Assembly: GCF_003944715.1 (NCBI RefSeq)
Contig: NZ_RWIT01000003.1
Location: 421,602 to 485,601 of the forward strand
Reading direction: 5' to 3'
Length of the DNA: 64,000 nt
Origin: Hymenobacter rigui
Lineage (GTDB): Bacteria > Bacteroidota > Bacteroidia > Cytophagales > Hymenobacteraceae
Shown in pieces: positions 43,328 through 52,216 of this stretch. Position 1 is the stretch's first letter. Each line of letters begins with the position of its first letter. The notes beneath the pieces are model-generated. The model was not told the DNA's origin and searched no databases. It was given only the letters and a program-made list of their open reading frames with translations. The position numbers were made by a program, and so were the translations under genes.

Positions 43328-44560
43328 GTGGTTTCGCCGCCCGACGATATTCAGCTGGCCCCACCGCCCCGCCGCGCTAAGCGGGTTAAACGAGTGCGCA
43401 ATATCATCTTTCTGAAAGATGTGGCGGCGCTGGGATTGAGTGCCTTCGGGGGCCCGCAGGCCCACCTGGCCATGATGCTGCGGCTGCTGGTGGACAAGCG
43501 CCGCTACCTTACGGCGGCCGAGCTGCTGGAGCTGACGGCCCTGTGCCAGATTCTGCCGGGCCCCACCTCCACCCAAACCATTACGGCCATCGGCTTCCGG
43601 CTGGGCGGGCCCAACCTGGCTTACCTCACCCTGCTGGTCTGGATGCTGCCGGCCGTGTGCATCATGACGTGCGCGGGCCTCACCATCAGCTACCTCGATA
43701 AGGAGCAGGTGGCCCGGCTGGTGCAGTATGTGCAGCCGGTGGCGGTGGGCTTCGTGGCGTACTCGGCCTATAAGATTGCCGAGAAAGTCATCCATACTAA
43801 AACCTCCGTGGCGCTGATGGTGGTAGCGGCCATGCTGGTATACCGGTTTCAGGTACCCTGGCTGATGCCCCTTCTGTTGCTGGCCGGTGGGCTGATTACC
43901 ACGTTCCGCTACCGTAAAATACCTCAGGAAACCAAGCTACCGCTGCGCATTGAGTGGCCCAATTTTCTGCTGTGGCTGGGCATCTTTATTGGGGCGGCGG
44001 TGCTGGGGCAGTATACGCACTGGCTGCCGGTACGCCTTTTCGAGAACTTCTACCGCAACGGCAGCCTCGTTTTCGGGGGCGGGCAGGTACTCGCGCCGCT
44101 GTTCTACACTGAGTTTGTGGAGTTCAAGCACTACCTCTCACCCGAGGAGTTCTTGTCAGGGTTGGGCATGGTGCAGGCCCTACCGGGTCCCAACTTTTCC
44201 TTTGCCTCCTACATAGGGGCCCTGGCCATGCGCCGCGACGGCAGCGGGCTGGATGGGCAGTTGCTGGGGGCGCTGGTGGGCGCGGTGGGCATCTTCATGC
44301 CAGGCACCTTGCTTATCTTCTTTCTGATCCGGTTCTGGGACCAGCTTAAGCGGTACCGCGTGGTGAAAGCCTCATTGGAGGGCATCAACGCCGTATCGGC
44401 CGGACTGGTGTGCGCCGCCACCTTCCTGCTCTACCACCCTCTGCCCGACAACCCCATTAACCTTGCCCTCATTGCCGCTACGTTCCTACTGCTGCTCTGG
44501 GAAAAGGTACCTTCCTATCTCATCGTGGGCGCAGCGCTGGTGGCAGGGCTGGTGTTTTAA
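43328..44560 (+). CDS. chrA: Chromate transporter ChrA, two-domain long form
   Basis: The frame is open from 43175, but that start overlaps the previous terminator. The GTG at 43328 leaves 410 residues, normal for two-domain ChrA. The N-half has the family motifs LGLSAFGGPQAHLAMM and LCQILPGPTSTQ; the C-half repeats them as NGSLVFGGGQVLAPLF and GLGMVQALPGPNFSFASY. About ten TMs. The family exports chromate, or moves chromate and sulfate. The N-terminal basic extension RRAKRVKRVRN is cytosolic. Single gene followed by a large hairpin. Confidence 0.92.
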   Translation: MVSPPDDIQLAPPPRRAKRVKRVRNIIFLKDVAALGLSAFGGPQAHLAMMLRLLVDKRRYLTAAELLELTALCQILPGPTSTQTITAIGFRLGGPNLAYLTLLVWMLPAVCIMTCAGLTISYLDKEQVARLVQYVQPVAVGFVAYSAYKIAEKVIHTKTSVALMVVAAMLVYRFQVPWLMPLLLLAGGLITTFRYRKIPQETKLPLRIEWPNFLLWLGIFIGAAVLGQYTHWLPVRLFENFYRNGSLVFGGGQVLAPLFYTEFVEFKHYLSPEEFLSGLGMVQALPGPNFSFASYIGALAMRRDGSGLDGQLLGALVGAVGIFMPGTLLIFFLIRFWDQLKRYRVVKASLEGINAVSAGLVCAATFLLYHPLPDNPINLALIAATFLLLLWEKVPSYLIVGAALVAGLVF

Positions 44561-44561
44561 T

Positions 44562-44718
44562 GTCATTGCGAGCGAAGCGAAGCAATCCTTCCTTTACGCA
44601 GCTCAACACCTTGGATAAGCACAAAGCCCCTGACATCCGTGTTGGCGTCAGGGGCTTTGGTTAGGTCATGGGTTGGAGCTTAGTGAAGGAAGGATTGCTT
44701 CGCTTCGCTCGCAATGAC
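44562..44718. repeat. GTCAT-type long hairpin with internal terminator
   Basis: Perfect 33 bp arms, 44562-44594 and 44686-44718, beginning GTCATTGCGAGCGAAGCG. The loop of about 90 bases contains an intrinsic terminator hairpin. It lies between convergent chrA and rmlA. Confidence 0.92.
44622..44659. terminator. Terminator nested in hairpin element
   Basis: CAAAGCCCCTGAC pairs with GTCAGGGGCTTTG around a 12-base loop; usable in both directions. Confidence 0.85.
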
Positions 44719-44728
44719 GGCTGACTGC

Positions 44729-45601
44729 TTACATCAGCAGCTGCTCGGGCAGGCGTAGCAGGTAGTCGCCGTAGCCGCTTTTGCGCAAGGGCTCGGCAAT
44801 TTTGCGCAGCTGGTCGGCGTCGATGAAGCCCTGGCGGTAGGCCACTTCCTCAATTGAGCCCACCTTCAGGCCCTGGCGCTGTTCCAGCACCCGCACAAAC
44901 TCGCCGGCCTGCATCAGGCTTTCGAAGGTACCCGTGTCGAGCCAGGCAGTGCCGCGGCCCAGGATACCTACTTTCAGCTTGCCGCGGCGCAGGTACTCCT
45001 GGTTCACGTCGGTGATTTCATACTCGCCGCGGGGGCTGGGCTTCAGGTCGCGGGCAATCTGCACTACGTCGTTGTCGTAGAAGTACAGGCCGGGTACGGC
45101 GTAGTTGCTTTTGGGCTTGGCAGGCTTCTCCTCAATGCTGAGGGCCTTGTTGTTGGCATCGAACTCCACCACGCCGTAGCGTTCGGGGTCGTGCACATGG
45201 TAGGCGTACACCACGCCGCCGTCGGGGTCGTTGTTGCTCTTGAGCAGTTCCTCCATGCCTTCGCCGTGGAAGATGTTGTCGCCGAGCACCAAAGCCACTT
45301 TATCGGTGCCGATGAAGTCAGCGCCCAGCACGAAGGCCTGGGCCAGGCCGTTGGGCACCTCCTGCACCACGTACTCGAAGCGGCAACCCAGATTGGCACC
45401 GTTGCCGAGCAGCTTCTTGAACTGCGCCTGATCGTGGGGCGTAGTGATGATGAGGATTTCCCGGATGCCGGCCATCATCAGGATGGACAGCGGGTAGTAC
45501 ACCATCGGCTTATCGTACACCGGCATCATCTGCTTGGATACGGCCAGTGTGAGAGGATGCAACCGGGTGCCGGAGCCGCCGGCGAGGATAATACCTTTCA
45601 T
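44729..45601 (-). CDS. rmlA: Glucose-1-phosphate thymidylyltransferase
   Basis: ATG at 45601 ([18 protein letters not shown]) gives 290 residues, the usual RmlA length; the longer frame to 45694 runs through a hairpin element and is spurious. Nucleotidyltransferase motif GGSGTRLHP, then [32 protein letters not shown] and a [13 protein letters not shown] segment. It makes dTDP-glucose from Glc-1-P and dTTP, feeding RmlB encoded 1.3 kb upstream in the same run. RmlC and RmlD are not in the window. Confidence 0.96.
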   Translation of the reverse strand: MKGIILAGGSGTRLHPLTLAVSKQMMPVYDKPMVYYPLSILMMAGIREILIITTPHDQAQFKKLLGNGANLGCRFEYVVQEVPNGLAQAFVLGADFIGTDKVALVLGDNIFHGEGMEELLKSNNDPDGGVVYAYHVHDPERYGVVEFDANNKALSIEEKPAKPKSNYAVPGLYFYDNDVVQIARDLKPSPRGEYEITDVNQEYLRRGKLKVGILGRGTAWLDTGTFESLMQAGEFVRVLEQRQGLKVGSIEEVAYRQGFIDADQLRKIAEPLRKSGYGDYLLRLPEQLLM

Positions 45602-45640
45602 AGTGGGGTCTTGAGGGCTTGGAGACTTGGATAAAAGAAC

Positions 45641-45731
45641 GTCATGCTGAGCTTGCCGAAGCATCTCTACCGCTTCGTTGCGGTAGTAACTCAACGAAGC
45701 GGTAGAGATGCTTCGGCAAGCTCAGCATGAC
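45641..45731. repeat. GTCAT-type long hairpin element, 40 bp perfect arms
   Basis: Arms 45641-45680 and 45692-45731 are perfectly complementary, starting GTCATGCTGAGCTTGCCGAA, with an 11-base loop. It lies between rmlA and the upstream epimerase gene on the same strand and could attenuate transcription from one into the other. Confidence 0.95.
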
Positions 45732-45738
45732 ATACGGA

Positions 45739-46746
45739 CTAATTCCGCTCGGCAATAAACGCCTGGTTGGCCTTGAACCAGTCCAACGTCTTCTGCAAAC
45801 CTTCCTGAATGCGGATCTGGGGCTGGTAGCCGAGCAGATTGTTAGCCTTGCTGATGTCGGCCAGGGAGTCGCGGATGTCGCCGGCACGGTCGGGGCCGTA
45901 CTCGGGGGTGATGTCGGAGCCGGCTTCTTCCTTGAGGATATTGAACAGGTCGTTGAGCGAGGTGCGGTCGGCCACGGCCACGTTGTACACCTGATTCACG
46001 GCCTCGGGGTTCTGCACTAGCGCTGCCTTAATGTTGGCCTGTACACAGTTTTCCACGAAGGTGAAGTCGCGGGTCTGGCCTCCGTCGCCATTCATTCGAG
46101 GCGGACGACCTTCCAGCACGGCATCAATGAACAGCGGAATCACGGCGGCGTAGGCCCCGTTGGGGTCTTGGCGCGGGCCGAAGATGTTGAAGTAGCGCAG
46201 CCCAATGATTTCCATGCCGTAGGTCTTGCCAAACACATCAGCGTACAGCTCGTTGGCATACTTGGTGACGGCGTAGGGCGAGAGGGGCTTGCCGATGCGG
46301 TCCTCCACTTTGGGCAGGGCCTTATGGTCGCCGTAGGTGGAGCTGGAAGCCGCGTACACGAAGCGCTTCACGCCTGCTTCCTTGGCTCCTACCAGCATGT
46401 TCACGAAGCCGCCCACGTTCACATCGTTGCTCGTGATGGGGTCGTTGATGGAGCGAGGTACGGAGCCCAGAGCCGCCTGGTGCAGCACCACGTCAATGCC
46501 CTTGCAGGCATCAATGCACGTCTGCCGGTCCCGGATGTCACCTTCGATGACGCGCAAAGCCGGGTTACCTTCAAATAGCCGCAGGTTCTTGCGGAAGCCG
46601 TTGGAGAAGTTATCCAGCACGCGCACCTCTTTGGCGCCGTACTTGAGCAGGTATTCCACCAGGTTCGAGCCAATGAAGCCGGCCCCGCCGGTAACGAGGA
46701 AGCTCAGGTTATCGAGCGGCTGGTCGTGAAAAGGAGTGTTGTACAT
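45739..46746 (-). CDS. UDP-N-acetylhexosamine C4-epimerase-like SDR (WbpP/TviC type)
   Basis: ATG at 46746 gives 335 residues; the upstream extension lies in a repeat. Extended SDR with LVTGGAGFIGSNLVEYLL, the QAALGSVPRSINDP segment that marks WbpP/TviC-type epimerases, the catalytic YAVTK motif and GLRYFNIFGPRQDPNGAYAA. The family interconverts UDP-GlcNAc/GalNAc or their uronic acids. The TviB/WbpO-like dehydrogenase at 49.2 kb is its usual partner, together giving UDP-GalNAcA. The flanking intergenic regions carry long hairpins. Confidence 0.88.
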   Translation of the reverse strand: MYNTPFHDQPLDNLSFLVTGGAGFIGSNLVEYLLKYGAKEVRVLDNFSNGFRKNLRLFEGNPALRVIEGDIRDRQTCIDACKGIDVVLHQAALGSVPRSINDPITSNDVNVGGFVNMLVGAKEAGVKRFVYAASSSTYGDHKALPKVEDRIGKPLSPYAVTKYANELYADVFGKTYGMEIIGLRYFNIFGPRQDPNGAYAAVIPLFIDAVLEGRPPRMNGDGGQTRDFTFVENCVQANIKAALVQNPEAVNQVYNVAVADRTSLNDLFNILKEEAGSDITPEYGPDRAGDIRDSLADISKANNLLGYQPQIRIQEGLQKTLDWFKANQAFIAERN

Positions 46747-46750
46747 TTTG

Positions 46751-46862
46751 TCAATTAAAAATTGAGAATTAAAAATTAAAAATTGGTTGTTCAAACCACA
46801 CTAAATCATCCCATTAGAGCTGACAGCGCAATTTTTAATTCTCAATTTTTAATTTTTAATTG
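46751..46862. repeat. A+T-rich heptamer-phased inverted repeat
   Basis: The left arm contains ATTAAAA ATTGAGA ATTAAAA ATTAAAA from 46754. The right arm reads CAATTTT TAATTCT CAATTTT TAATTTT TAATTGA. Both arms use the same two heptamers, but their order differs, so pairing is near-perfect rather than exact. It lies between rmlB and the epimerase gene. Confidence 0.85.
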
Positions 46863-46864
46863 AC

Positions 46865-47917
46865 CTAGCGGTTGTACTGCTTCTGGTAGTAGTCCTGGTA
46901 CTGGCCGCTGGTGACGTTGTTCAGCCACTCCTGGTTTTCCAGGTACCAGTCCACCGTCTGGCTCAGGCCCTGCTCGAAGGTCACGGACGGTTTCCAGCCC
47001 AGCTCGTTCATGATTTTGCTCGAGTCGATGGCGTAGCGCAGGTCGTGGCCGGCACGGTCCGTCACGAACTTGATGAGCTTGCGGGAGGTGCCTTTCTCTT
47101 TGCCGGTTTTCTCGTCCAGCGTGTCGCAGAGTAGGTGAATCAGCTCCAGGTTGGCCCACTCATTCACGCCGCCGATGTTGTAGGTTTCACCCACTTTACC
47201 CTTGTGGAACACGGCGTCGATGGCGGTGGCGTGGTCTTTCACGAACAGCCAGTCGCGCACGTTTTCGCCCTTGCCGTACACCGGAATAGCCTCGCCATGC
47301 TGAATGCGGTGAATAGCCAGCGGAATCAGCTTCTCGGGAAAGTGGTTGGGGCCGTAGTTGTTGGAGCAGTTGCTCAGCTTCACCGGCATGTGGTAGGTGT
47401 GGTGCCAGGCCCGCACAAAGTGGTCCGACGACGCCTTGGAGGCCGAATACGGCGAGCGGGGGTCGTAGCTGGTTTCCTCGGTGAACATCTCGGGGCCGAA
47501 GTCCAGAGAGCCGTACACCTCGTCGGTGCTTACGTGGTAGAACACCTTGCCCTCGTAGTTGAGCGGCTTCCACAGGTTTTTGGCGGCGTTCAGCAGGTGC
47601 ACCGTGCCCAGGACGTTGGTCTTCACGAAGGCCAGCGGATCGGTGATACTGCGGTCCACGTGACTTTCGGCGGCCAGGTGAATCACCGCGTCGGGCTCCT
47701 CCGTGGCAAACAGGTTGTCCACGAAGGCCTGATCGGTGATGTCACCTTTCACCAGACGATAGTTGGGCGCGTTTTCAATGTCGCGCAGGTTTTCGAGGTT
47801 GCCGGCGTAGGTCAGCGCATCCAGGTTCAGAATCTGATACTCCGGATACTTGGTCACGAACAGGCGCACCACGTGCGACCCAATGAAGCCGGCCCCGCCG
47901 GTGATGATGATTTTCAT
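46865..47917 (-). CDS. rmlB: dTDP-glucose 4,6-dehydratase
   Basis: 350-residue extended SDR converting dTDP-glucose to dTDP-4-keto-6-deoxyglucose. ITGGAGFIGSHVVRLF at the N-terminus binds NAD+. HLAAESHVDRSI, the VSTDEVYGSL catalytic Asp-Glu pair, the YSASKASSDH YxxxK motif, and NCSNNYGPNHFPEKLIPL are diagnostic of RmlB. It acts directly after RmlA. The following steps (RmlC/D, or an aminotransferase for a 4-amino sugar) are missing here, so the final sugar is not decided. Confidence 0.97.
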   Translation of the reverse strand: MKIIITGGAGFIGSHVVRLFVTKYPEYQILNLDALTYAGNLENLRDIENAPNYRLVKGDITDQAFVDNLFATEEPDAVIHLAAESHVDRSITDPLAFVKTNVLGTVHLLNAAKNLWKPLNYEGKVFYHVSTDEVYGSLDFGPEMFTEETSYDPRSPYSASKASSDHFVRAWHHTYHMPVKLSNCSNNYGPNHFPEKLIPLAIHRIQHGEAIPVYGKGENVRDWLFVKDHATAIDAVFHKGKVGETYNIGGVNEWANLELIHLLCDTLDEKTGKEKGTSRKLIKFVTDRAGHDLRYAIDSSKIMNELGWKPSVTFEQGLSQTVDWYLENQEWLNNVTSGQYQDYYQKQYNR

Positions 47918-47938
47918 ATTGATTTCGTTTGTATTTGG

Positions 47939-48039
47939 AACGTCATGCAGAGGCGGAGCCGAAGCATCTCGCGTGCTGATGTTGAGTTACTAATCCTGAG
48001 TCAGCACGCGAGATGCTTCGCTCCGCTCAGCATGACGTT
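47939..48039. repeat. GTCAT-type hairpin element, slightly diverged
   Basis: The left arm starts AACGTCATGCAGAGGCGGAG and the right arm complement starts AACGTCATGCTGAGCGGAGC. The inner GAAGCATCTCGCGTGCTGA is perfect. Small indels separate the outer halves. It lies between galE and rmlB. Confidence 0.9.
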
Positions 48040-48052
48040 CTTTTTTTCACGT

Positions 48053-49078
48053 TTACTTACCCAAAGTCTGCTGCCACTTCCAGGCACTGGCCAGCGACTC
48101 TTCCAGCGTGGTCGTAGTCTGGAAACCCAGTACCTCCACCGATTTGGTAACGTCGGCATAGATAGCCGGCACGTCGCCTGCCCGGGCCGGACCGATTTTG
48201 TAGTTGAGCTTCTGGCCAGTGGCACGCTCAAAGGCGTGCACCACTTCCAGCACCGAGTTGCCGCGGCCGGTACCCACGTTGAACGTCTCCACCGTTTCGC
48301 CTTGCTTGTCCAGCAGGCGCTGCACGGCTACTACGTGGGCCTTAGCCAGGTCCACCACGTGCACATAGTCACGGATGTTGGTACCGTCGGGGGTATCGTA
48401 GGTGTCGCCGTAAACGGTGAGCTGCTCACGGATGCCGGCGGCCGTCTGGGTTACGTACGGAATCAGGTTCTGGGGGACACCTAGGGGTAACTCCCCGATT
48501 TTGGCCGAAGCGTGGGCCCCAATCGGGTTGAAATAGCGCAGCAGAATGGTCCGGAGCGTGTTGCCGGGGGCCGCCGCCACGTCGCGCAGAATATCTTCGC
48601 ACATCTGCTTGGTAGCACCGTAGGGCGAGTTGGCCTTCTTGGTGGGCGTCTGCTCAGTTACGGGCAGCGCATCCGGAATACCATACACCGTGCACGACGA
48701 CGAGAACACCAGGGCCTCCACGCCAAACTCGCGCATTACCTGCAGTAGCGTCAGCAGCGAGCCTACGTTATTCTGGTAGTATTCCAGCGGCTTCTGCAAT
48801 GATTCACCTACCGCCTTGGAGGCGGCAAAGTGAATCACGCCGCGCAAGCTGCCCTCTTCGGCAAAAACGGCGCGCAGGGCCTCGGCGTCGTTGCAGTCGA
48901 TGCGGTGCAAGGGCACCCGCACGCCCAGGATTTCTTCTACCCCGCGCAACGCCGACTCCTGGGAGTTGCTGAAGTTGTCCACAATGATCGGCTGGAAACC
49001 GGCCTCGTACAGCTCTACTACCGCGTGCGAGCCAATATAGCCGGCCCCGCCCGTAACCAGTATTTTCGTTCTAGACAT
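48053..49078 (-). CDS. galE: UDP-glucose 4-epimerase
   Basis: 341-residue extended SDR interconverting UDP-glucose and UDP-galactose. VTGGAGYIGSHAVVELYEAG, the FSNSQ segment, HFAASKAVGES, SSSCTVYG and YGATKQMCE (catalytic Tyr and Lys) plus RYFNPIGAH and GTNIRDYVHVVDLA are diagnostic. It lies in the minus-strand nucleotide-sugar run, separated from both neighbours by hairpin-forming repeats of two different families. Confidence 0.95.
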   Translation of the reverse strand: MSRTKILVTGGAGYIGSHAVVELYEAGFQPIIVDNFSNSQESALRGVEEILGVRVPLHRIDCNDAEALRAVFAEEGSLRGVIHFAASKAVGESLQKPLEYYQNNVGSLLTLLQVMREFGVEALVFSSSCTVYGIPDALPVTEQTPTKKANSPYGATKQMCEDILRDVAAAPGNTLRTILLRYFNPIGAHASAKIGELPLGVPQNLIPYVTQTAAGIREQLTVYGDTYDTPDGTNIRDYVHVVDLAKAHVVAVQRLLDKQGETVETFNVGTGRGNSVLEVVHAFERATGQKLNYKIGPARAGDVPAIYADVTKSVEVLGFQTTTTLEESLASAWKWQQTLGK

Positions 49079-49080
49079 AC

Positions 49081-49171
49081 AGTTGTCAGGTGCGAGTTGT
49101 CCGTTGCTGGTTATTCGTTATCAGATTCTGAATCAAACTAATAACGAACAACCAGCAACGGACAACTACTA
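49081..49171. repeat. Heptamer-phased inverted repeat
   Basis: The whole stretch reads in 7-base units: AGTTGTC AGGTGCG AGTTGTC CGTTGCT GGTTATT CGTTATC on the left and ACTAATA ACGAACA ACCAGCA ACGGACA ACTACTA on the right. The arms pair over about 28 bases around a central AGATTCTGAATCA. It lies between galE and the dehydrogenase gene. Confidence 0.9.
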
Positions 49172-50470
49172 TTACAGGCTCCAGTAAGTGAGGTCGTTGA
49201 TCTGGCCGCGGAACAGGCCTTTGATATCCACTACCACAGCCGGCTGGTTGGTGATGGACTTGAAGTAGTCTTCCGTCAGCTCGGTGTACGGCTTGTGGCT
49301 CACGGCCACAATCACGGCGTCGTAATCCTGGCGCATTTCCGTCTCCGGCGTCAGGCGGAAGCCGTACTCGTGGTGCAGCTCGTCACTGTCGGCGTGGGGA
49401 TCCACAATGTCCACGTTCACCGAGAAGTTTTTCAGCTCCTGGATCACATCGGCCACTTTAGAGTTGCGGATGTCTTCCACGTTCTCCTTGAAGGTGGCAC
49501 CCATCACCAGCACGCGGCTTTTGGCCACATCCTTGCCCTGCTTGATCATCGTCTGCACGGTTTTGCGGGCGATGTAAGCTCCCATGTTGTCGTTGGTGGT
49601 CCGGCCGCTCAAAATCACCTTGGCGTCGTAGCCCAGCTCCTTAGCCTTGTAGGTGAGGTAGTAGGGGTCAACGCCGATGCAGTGGCCACCCACCAGGCCG
49701 GGCGAAAACTTCAGGAAGTTCCACTTAGTGCCGGCCGCTTCCAGTACCTCGTAGGTGTTGATGTTCATGCGGTCGAAGATCATCGACAGCTCGTTCATCA
49801 GCGCAATGTTCACGTCGCGCTGGGTGTTTTCGATGATCTTGGCGGCTTCGGCCACCTTAATGCTGCTGGCGCGGTGCACACCGGCCTTCACCACCAGTTC
49901 GTACGTCTTGGCAATTTCTTCCAGCGACTCGGCGTCGCAGCCGGCTACTACCTTCACAATGCTGCTGAGCGTGTGCTCTTTGTCGCCAGGGTTGATGCGC
50001 TCGGGCGAGTAGCCCACTTTGAAGTCGCCGTTGGCGAAGCTCAGGCCCGAGTGCTTTTCCATCACCGGAATGCAGTCTTCCTCGGTGCAGCCGGGGTACA
50101 CGGTGCTCTCAAACACCACGTAGTCGCCCTTCTTGAGCACCTTGCCTACCGACGAAGATGCTCCGATGAGCGGCTTCAAGTCGGGCTGGGCGTGCTCGTC
50201 GATGGGCGTGGGTACGGCCACAATGTAAAAGGTGGCCTCGCGCAGCACCTCCAGCGAATCCGTGAACTCAATGTCGCAGCCCTCAAAGTCTTTCGCTTCC
50301 AGCTCGCCGCTGGGGTCTACGTGGTTGCGCATCATCTCCACCCGCTTGGCGTTGATGTCGAACCCGATAACCTTGATTTTCCGGGCGAATTCGAGGGCAA
50401 TGGGCAGGCCCACGTAACCGAGGCCGATAACGGCCAGCTTGGCCTGTTTCTGGAGAAGTTGCTCGTACAC
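49172..50470 (-). CDS. Nucleotide-sugar 6-dehydrogenase (TviB/WbpO type)
   Basis: 432 residues from a GTG start. The N-terminal Rossmann motif is LAVIGLGYVGLPIALEFA, then IVAVPTPIDEHAQPDL, VFESTVYPGCTEEDC and the catalytic cysteine in SPGLVGGHCIGVDPYYL. The C-terminal domain has MGATFKENVEDIRNSKV. Together this marks the UDP-GlcNAc/GalNAc 6-dehydrogenase branch rather than UDP-glucose dehydrogenase. It uses two NAD+ to give a UDP-N-acetylhexosaminuronic acid. Partner epimerase at 45.7 kb, related acetyltransferase next upstream. Confidence 0.93.
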   Translation of the reverse strand: MYEQLLQKQAKLAVIGLGYVGLPIALEFARKIKVIGFDINAKRVEMMRNHVDPSGELEAKDFEGCDIEFTDSLEVLREATFYIVAVPTPIDEHAQPDLKPLIGASSSVGKVLKKGDYVVFESTVYPGCTEEDCIPVMEKHSGLSFANGDFKVGYSPERINPGDKEHTLSSIVKVVAGCDAESLEEIAKTYELVVKAGVHRASSIKVAEAAKIIENTQRDVNIALMNELSMIFDRMNINTYEVLEAAGTKWNFLKFSPGLVGGHCIGVDPYYLTYKAKELGYDAKVILSGRTTNDNMGAYIARKTVQTMIKQGKDVAKSRVLVMGATFKENVEDIRNSKVADVIQELKNFSVNVDIVDPHADSDELHHEYGFRLTPETEMRQDYDAVIVAVSHKPYTELTEDYFKSITNQPAVVVDIKGLFRGQINDLTYWSL

Positions 50471-50476
50471 GATAAA

Positions 50477-50504
50477 GGTGACTGAGTGATGGAGTGACTG
50501 AGTG
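50477..50504. repeat. Heptamer-phased array (single arm)
   Basis: GGTGACT GAGTGAT GGAGTGA CTGAGTG, four degenerate 7-base units just upstream of the dehydrogenase start codon. No complementary arm was seen. Confidence 0.6.
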
Positions 50505-50539
50505 AAAAACGGGTAGCGGATGGCCCAGGCGGCCCGGCA

Positions 50540-51136
50540 TTAGCCGGGGCTCATACGGGAAACCCGGCCGTCGGTTAACTGATAGACTGTATTGCTTTCC
50601 GGGCAGGTGGCCCGGCCGGCCGCATCAAAGGCCAGCCGGTGGCCGTGAGCGCTCATCCAGCCGCGGGGTCGGGCCGGGTTACCGTATACCAAGGCGTAGG
50701 CCGGTACGTCGCGCGTGACGACCGAGCCGGCCCCCACAAAGGCGTATTCACCCAGTGTGGTACCGCACACAATGGTACTGTTGGCCCCGATGCTGACGCC
50801 CTGTGCCAGCCGGGTGGGCAGGTAGTGCCCGTCGCCGCGCCGGGGCACGGCCGCCCGCGGGTTCAGTACGTTGGTAAACACCACCGAAGGACCCAGGAAC
50901 ACGTCGTCGGCGCACTGTACACCGCTGTATAGGCTCACGTTGTTCTGCACCTTCACGTTGCGGCCCAGCGTGACGCCGTCGGCCACAAACACGTTCTGGC
51001 CCAGACTGCACCCCTCGCCCAGTACCGCGCCGCCGCTCACGTGGCAGAAGTGCCAAATGCGGCACCCGGCCCCAATGCGGCAGCCCGCGTCGAGGACGGC
51101 GGTGGGGTGCGCATAATAGCCGGGGGCGTCGGACAT
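50540..51136 (-). CDS. WbpD-like left-handed beta-helix N-acetyltransferase
   Basis: The ATG at 51136 (MSDAPGYYAHPTAVLDAG) gives 198 residues; the longer frame overlaps prmC. Hexapeptide repeats run from about 10 to 155 (IGAGCRIWHFCHV, LGEGCSLGQNVFV, IGANSTIVCGTTLGEYAFVG). FTNVLNPRAA and ALVYGNPARPRGWMS, with a C-terminal segment CPESNTVYQL, closely follow WbpD, which acetylates UDP-2-acetamido-3-amino-2,3-dideoxyglucuronate. The WbpA/B/E partners of that pathway are absent from the window. It is upstream of the dehydrogenase on the same strand. Confidence 0.87.
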   Translation of the reverse strand: MSDAPGYYAHPTAVLDAGCRIGAGCRIWHFCHVSGGAVLGEGCSLGQNVFVADGVTLGRNVKVQNNVSLYSGVQCADDVFLGPSVVFTNVLNPRAAVPRRGDGHYLPTRLAQGVSIGANSTIVCGTTLGEYAFVGAGSVVTRDVPAYALVYGNPARPRGWMSAHGHRLAFDAAGRATCPESNTVYQLTDGRVSRMSPG

Positions 51137-51254
51137 GCCGGAGAAGTTGATGGACAGGTTTTCAGCCCGCAAAGGTAAGGGTTTTGGTAGTCTGTTAAGA
51201 AATCCTTGCCCGGCGGCGCACCATGCTGGGCTACGGTCCAGCATTATCTTTCCG

Positions 51255-52127
51255 TTACGCGGCCGGCTGCGGCCCCACCCAAGAGGCCCGCACCATCCGG
51301 TTCTTCCCGAAAATATCGGCATGGATGGCCGTATCCCGGTAGCCCAGCCCCTGCAGCAGCGCCACGGTTTCGGGCGCAAACTGCTCGTTGATTTCGAAAT
51401 ACAGCGCCCCGCCCGCGGCCAGCAGCTGACCGCCCAGCGTGGCAATGCGGCGGTAAAACCGCAGCGGGTCGTGGTCGGGCACGAACAGGGCCGTGGCGGG
51501 CTCGTAGTCCAGCACGTTGGAGCGCATGAAGGGCTGCTCGCTTTCCAGCACGTAGGGCGGGTTGCTCACCAACACATCCAGCGGGGTTGACAGCTGTGGC
51601 ATCTGGGTCAGAATGTCCACCTGCTGAAAATCAACGGCCACCTGGTACCGCCCCGCGTTACGCCGGGCCACGGCTAGGGCCTCCCCCGATACATCCACCG
51701 CCGTCAGCCGGGCCCCGGGCAGGCGGCCGGCCAGCGCCAGCGGAATGCAGCCCGTGCCTGTGCCTACGTCCAGCACCTGAAGCCCCATCCGGCCTTCCTG
51801 CTCCCGCGCAATCAGCTCCACCAGCTCCTCGGTTTCGGGGCGCGGAATGAGTGTGGCGGGGGTTACTTCCAGCTCCAGCCCGGCAAAGTGCGCCACGCCC
51901 AGCACGTACTGCAGCGGCTCCTGGCACAGCAGCCGCGCCCGGATGGCGGGCAGCTCCGGCAGGCGGGATTCGTCTACCGGGTCCTGGGCCTGCATGCGCC
52001 GCTGCAGCGGAGTGAGGCCGAGCAGATGCTCCAGCACCTGCCCGGCTATGGCCTCGGCTTCGCGCGGGTCGTAGAGGGGCTGGAGGGCGGCGGCAAGGTC
52101 GGCGGTGAGGTGGCGAATCGTGAGCAT
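51255..52127 (-). CDS. prmC: Peptide chain release factor N5-glutamine methyltransferase
   Basis: The ATG at 52127 (MLTIRHLTADLAAAL) gives 290 residues. An N-terminal helical domain recognises release factors. The SAM domain has LIPRPETEELVE, VLDVGTGTGCIPLALA, and the catalytic VSNPPYV motif that binds the target glutamine. It methylates the GGQ glutamine of RF1/RF2. It is divergent from ribD with an 89 bp gap. Confidence 0.95.
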   Translation of the reverse strand: MLTIRHLTADLAAALQPLYDPREAEAIAGQVLEHLLGLTPLQRRMQAQDPVDESRLPELPAIRARLLCQEPLQYVLGVAHFAGLELEVTPATLIPRPETEELVELIAREQEGRMGLQVLDVGTGTGCIPLALAGRLPGARLTAVDVSGEALAVARRNAGRYQVAVDFQQVDILTQMPQLSTPLDVLVSNPPYVLESEQPFMRSNVLDYEPATALFVPDHDPLRFYRRIATLGGQLLAAGGALYFEINEQFAPETVALLQGLGYRDTAIHADIFGKNRMVRASWVGPQPAA

Positions 52128-52216
52128 GCCGCAAAGGTACATGCCGGCGGCCGGGCCTTCCGGGGTTGGCAGCCGGCGCGTATCTTCACCCCCACCCAAA
52201 CCAGCCCCACCCCCAT

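Noticed and set aside
45601..45694. N-terminal extension of rmlA
   Set aside because: The extra 31 codons translate a hairpin element; RmlA starts at the conserved [13 protein letters not shown].
49295..50485. 396-codon plus-strand open frame antisense to the nucleotide-sugar dehydrogenase
   Set aside because: Shadow frame; His/Val/Gly-rich, no domain, no promoter.
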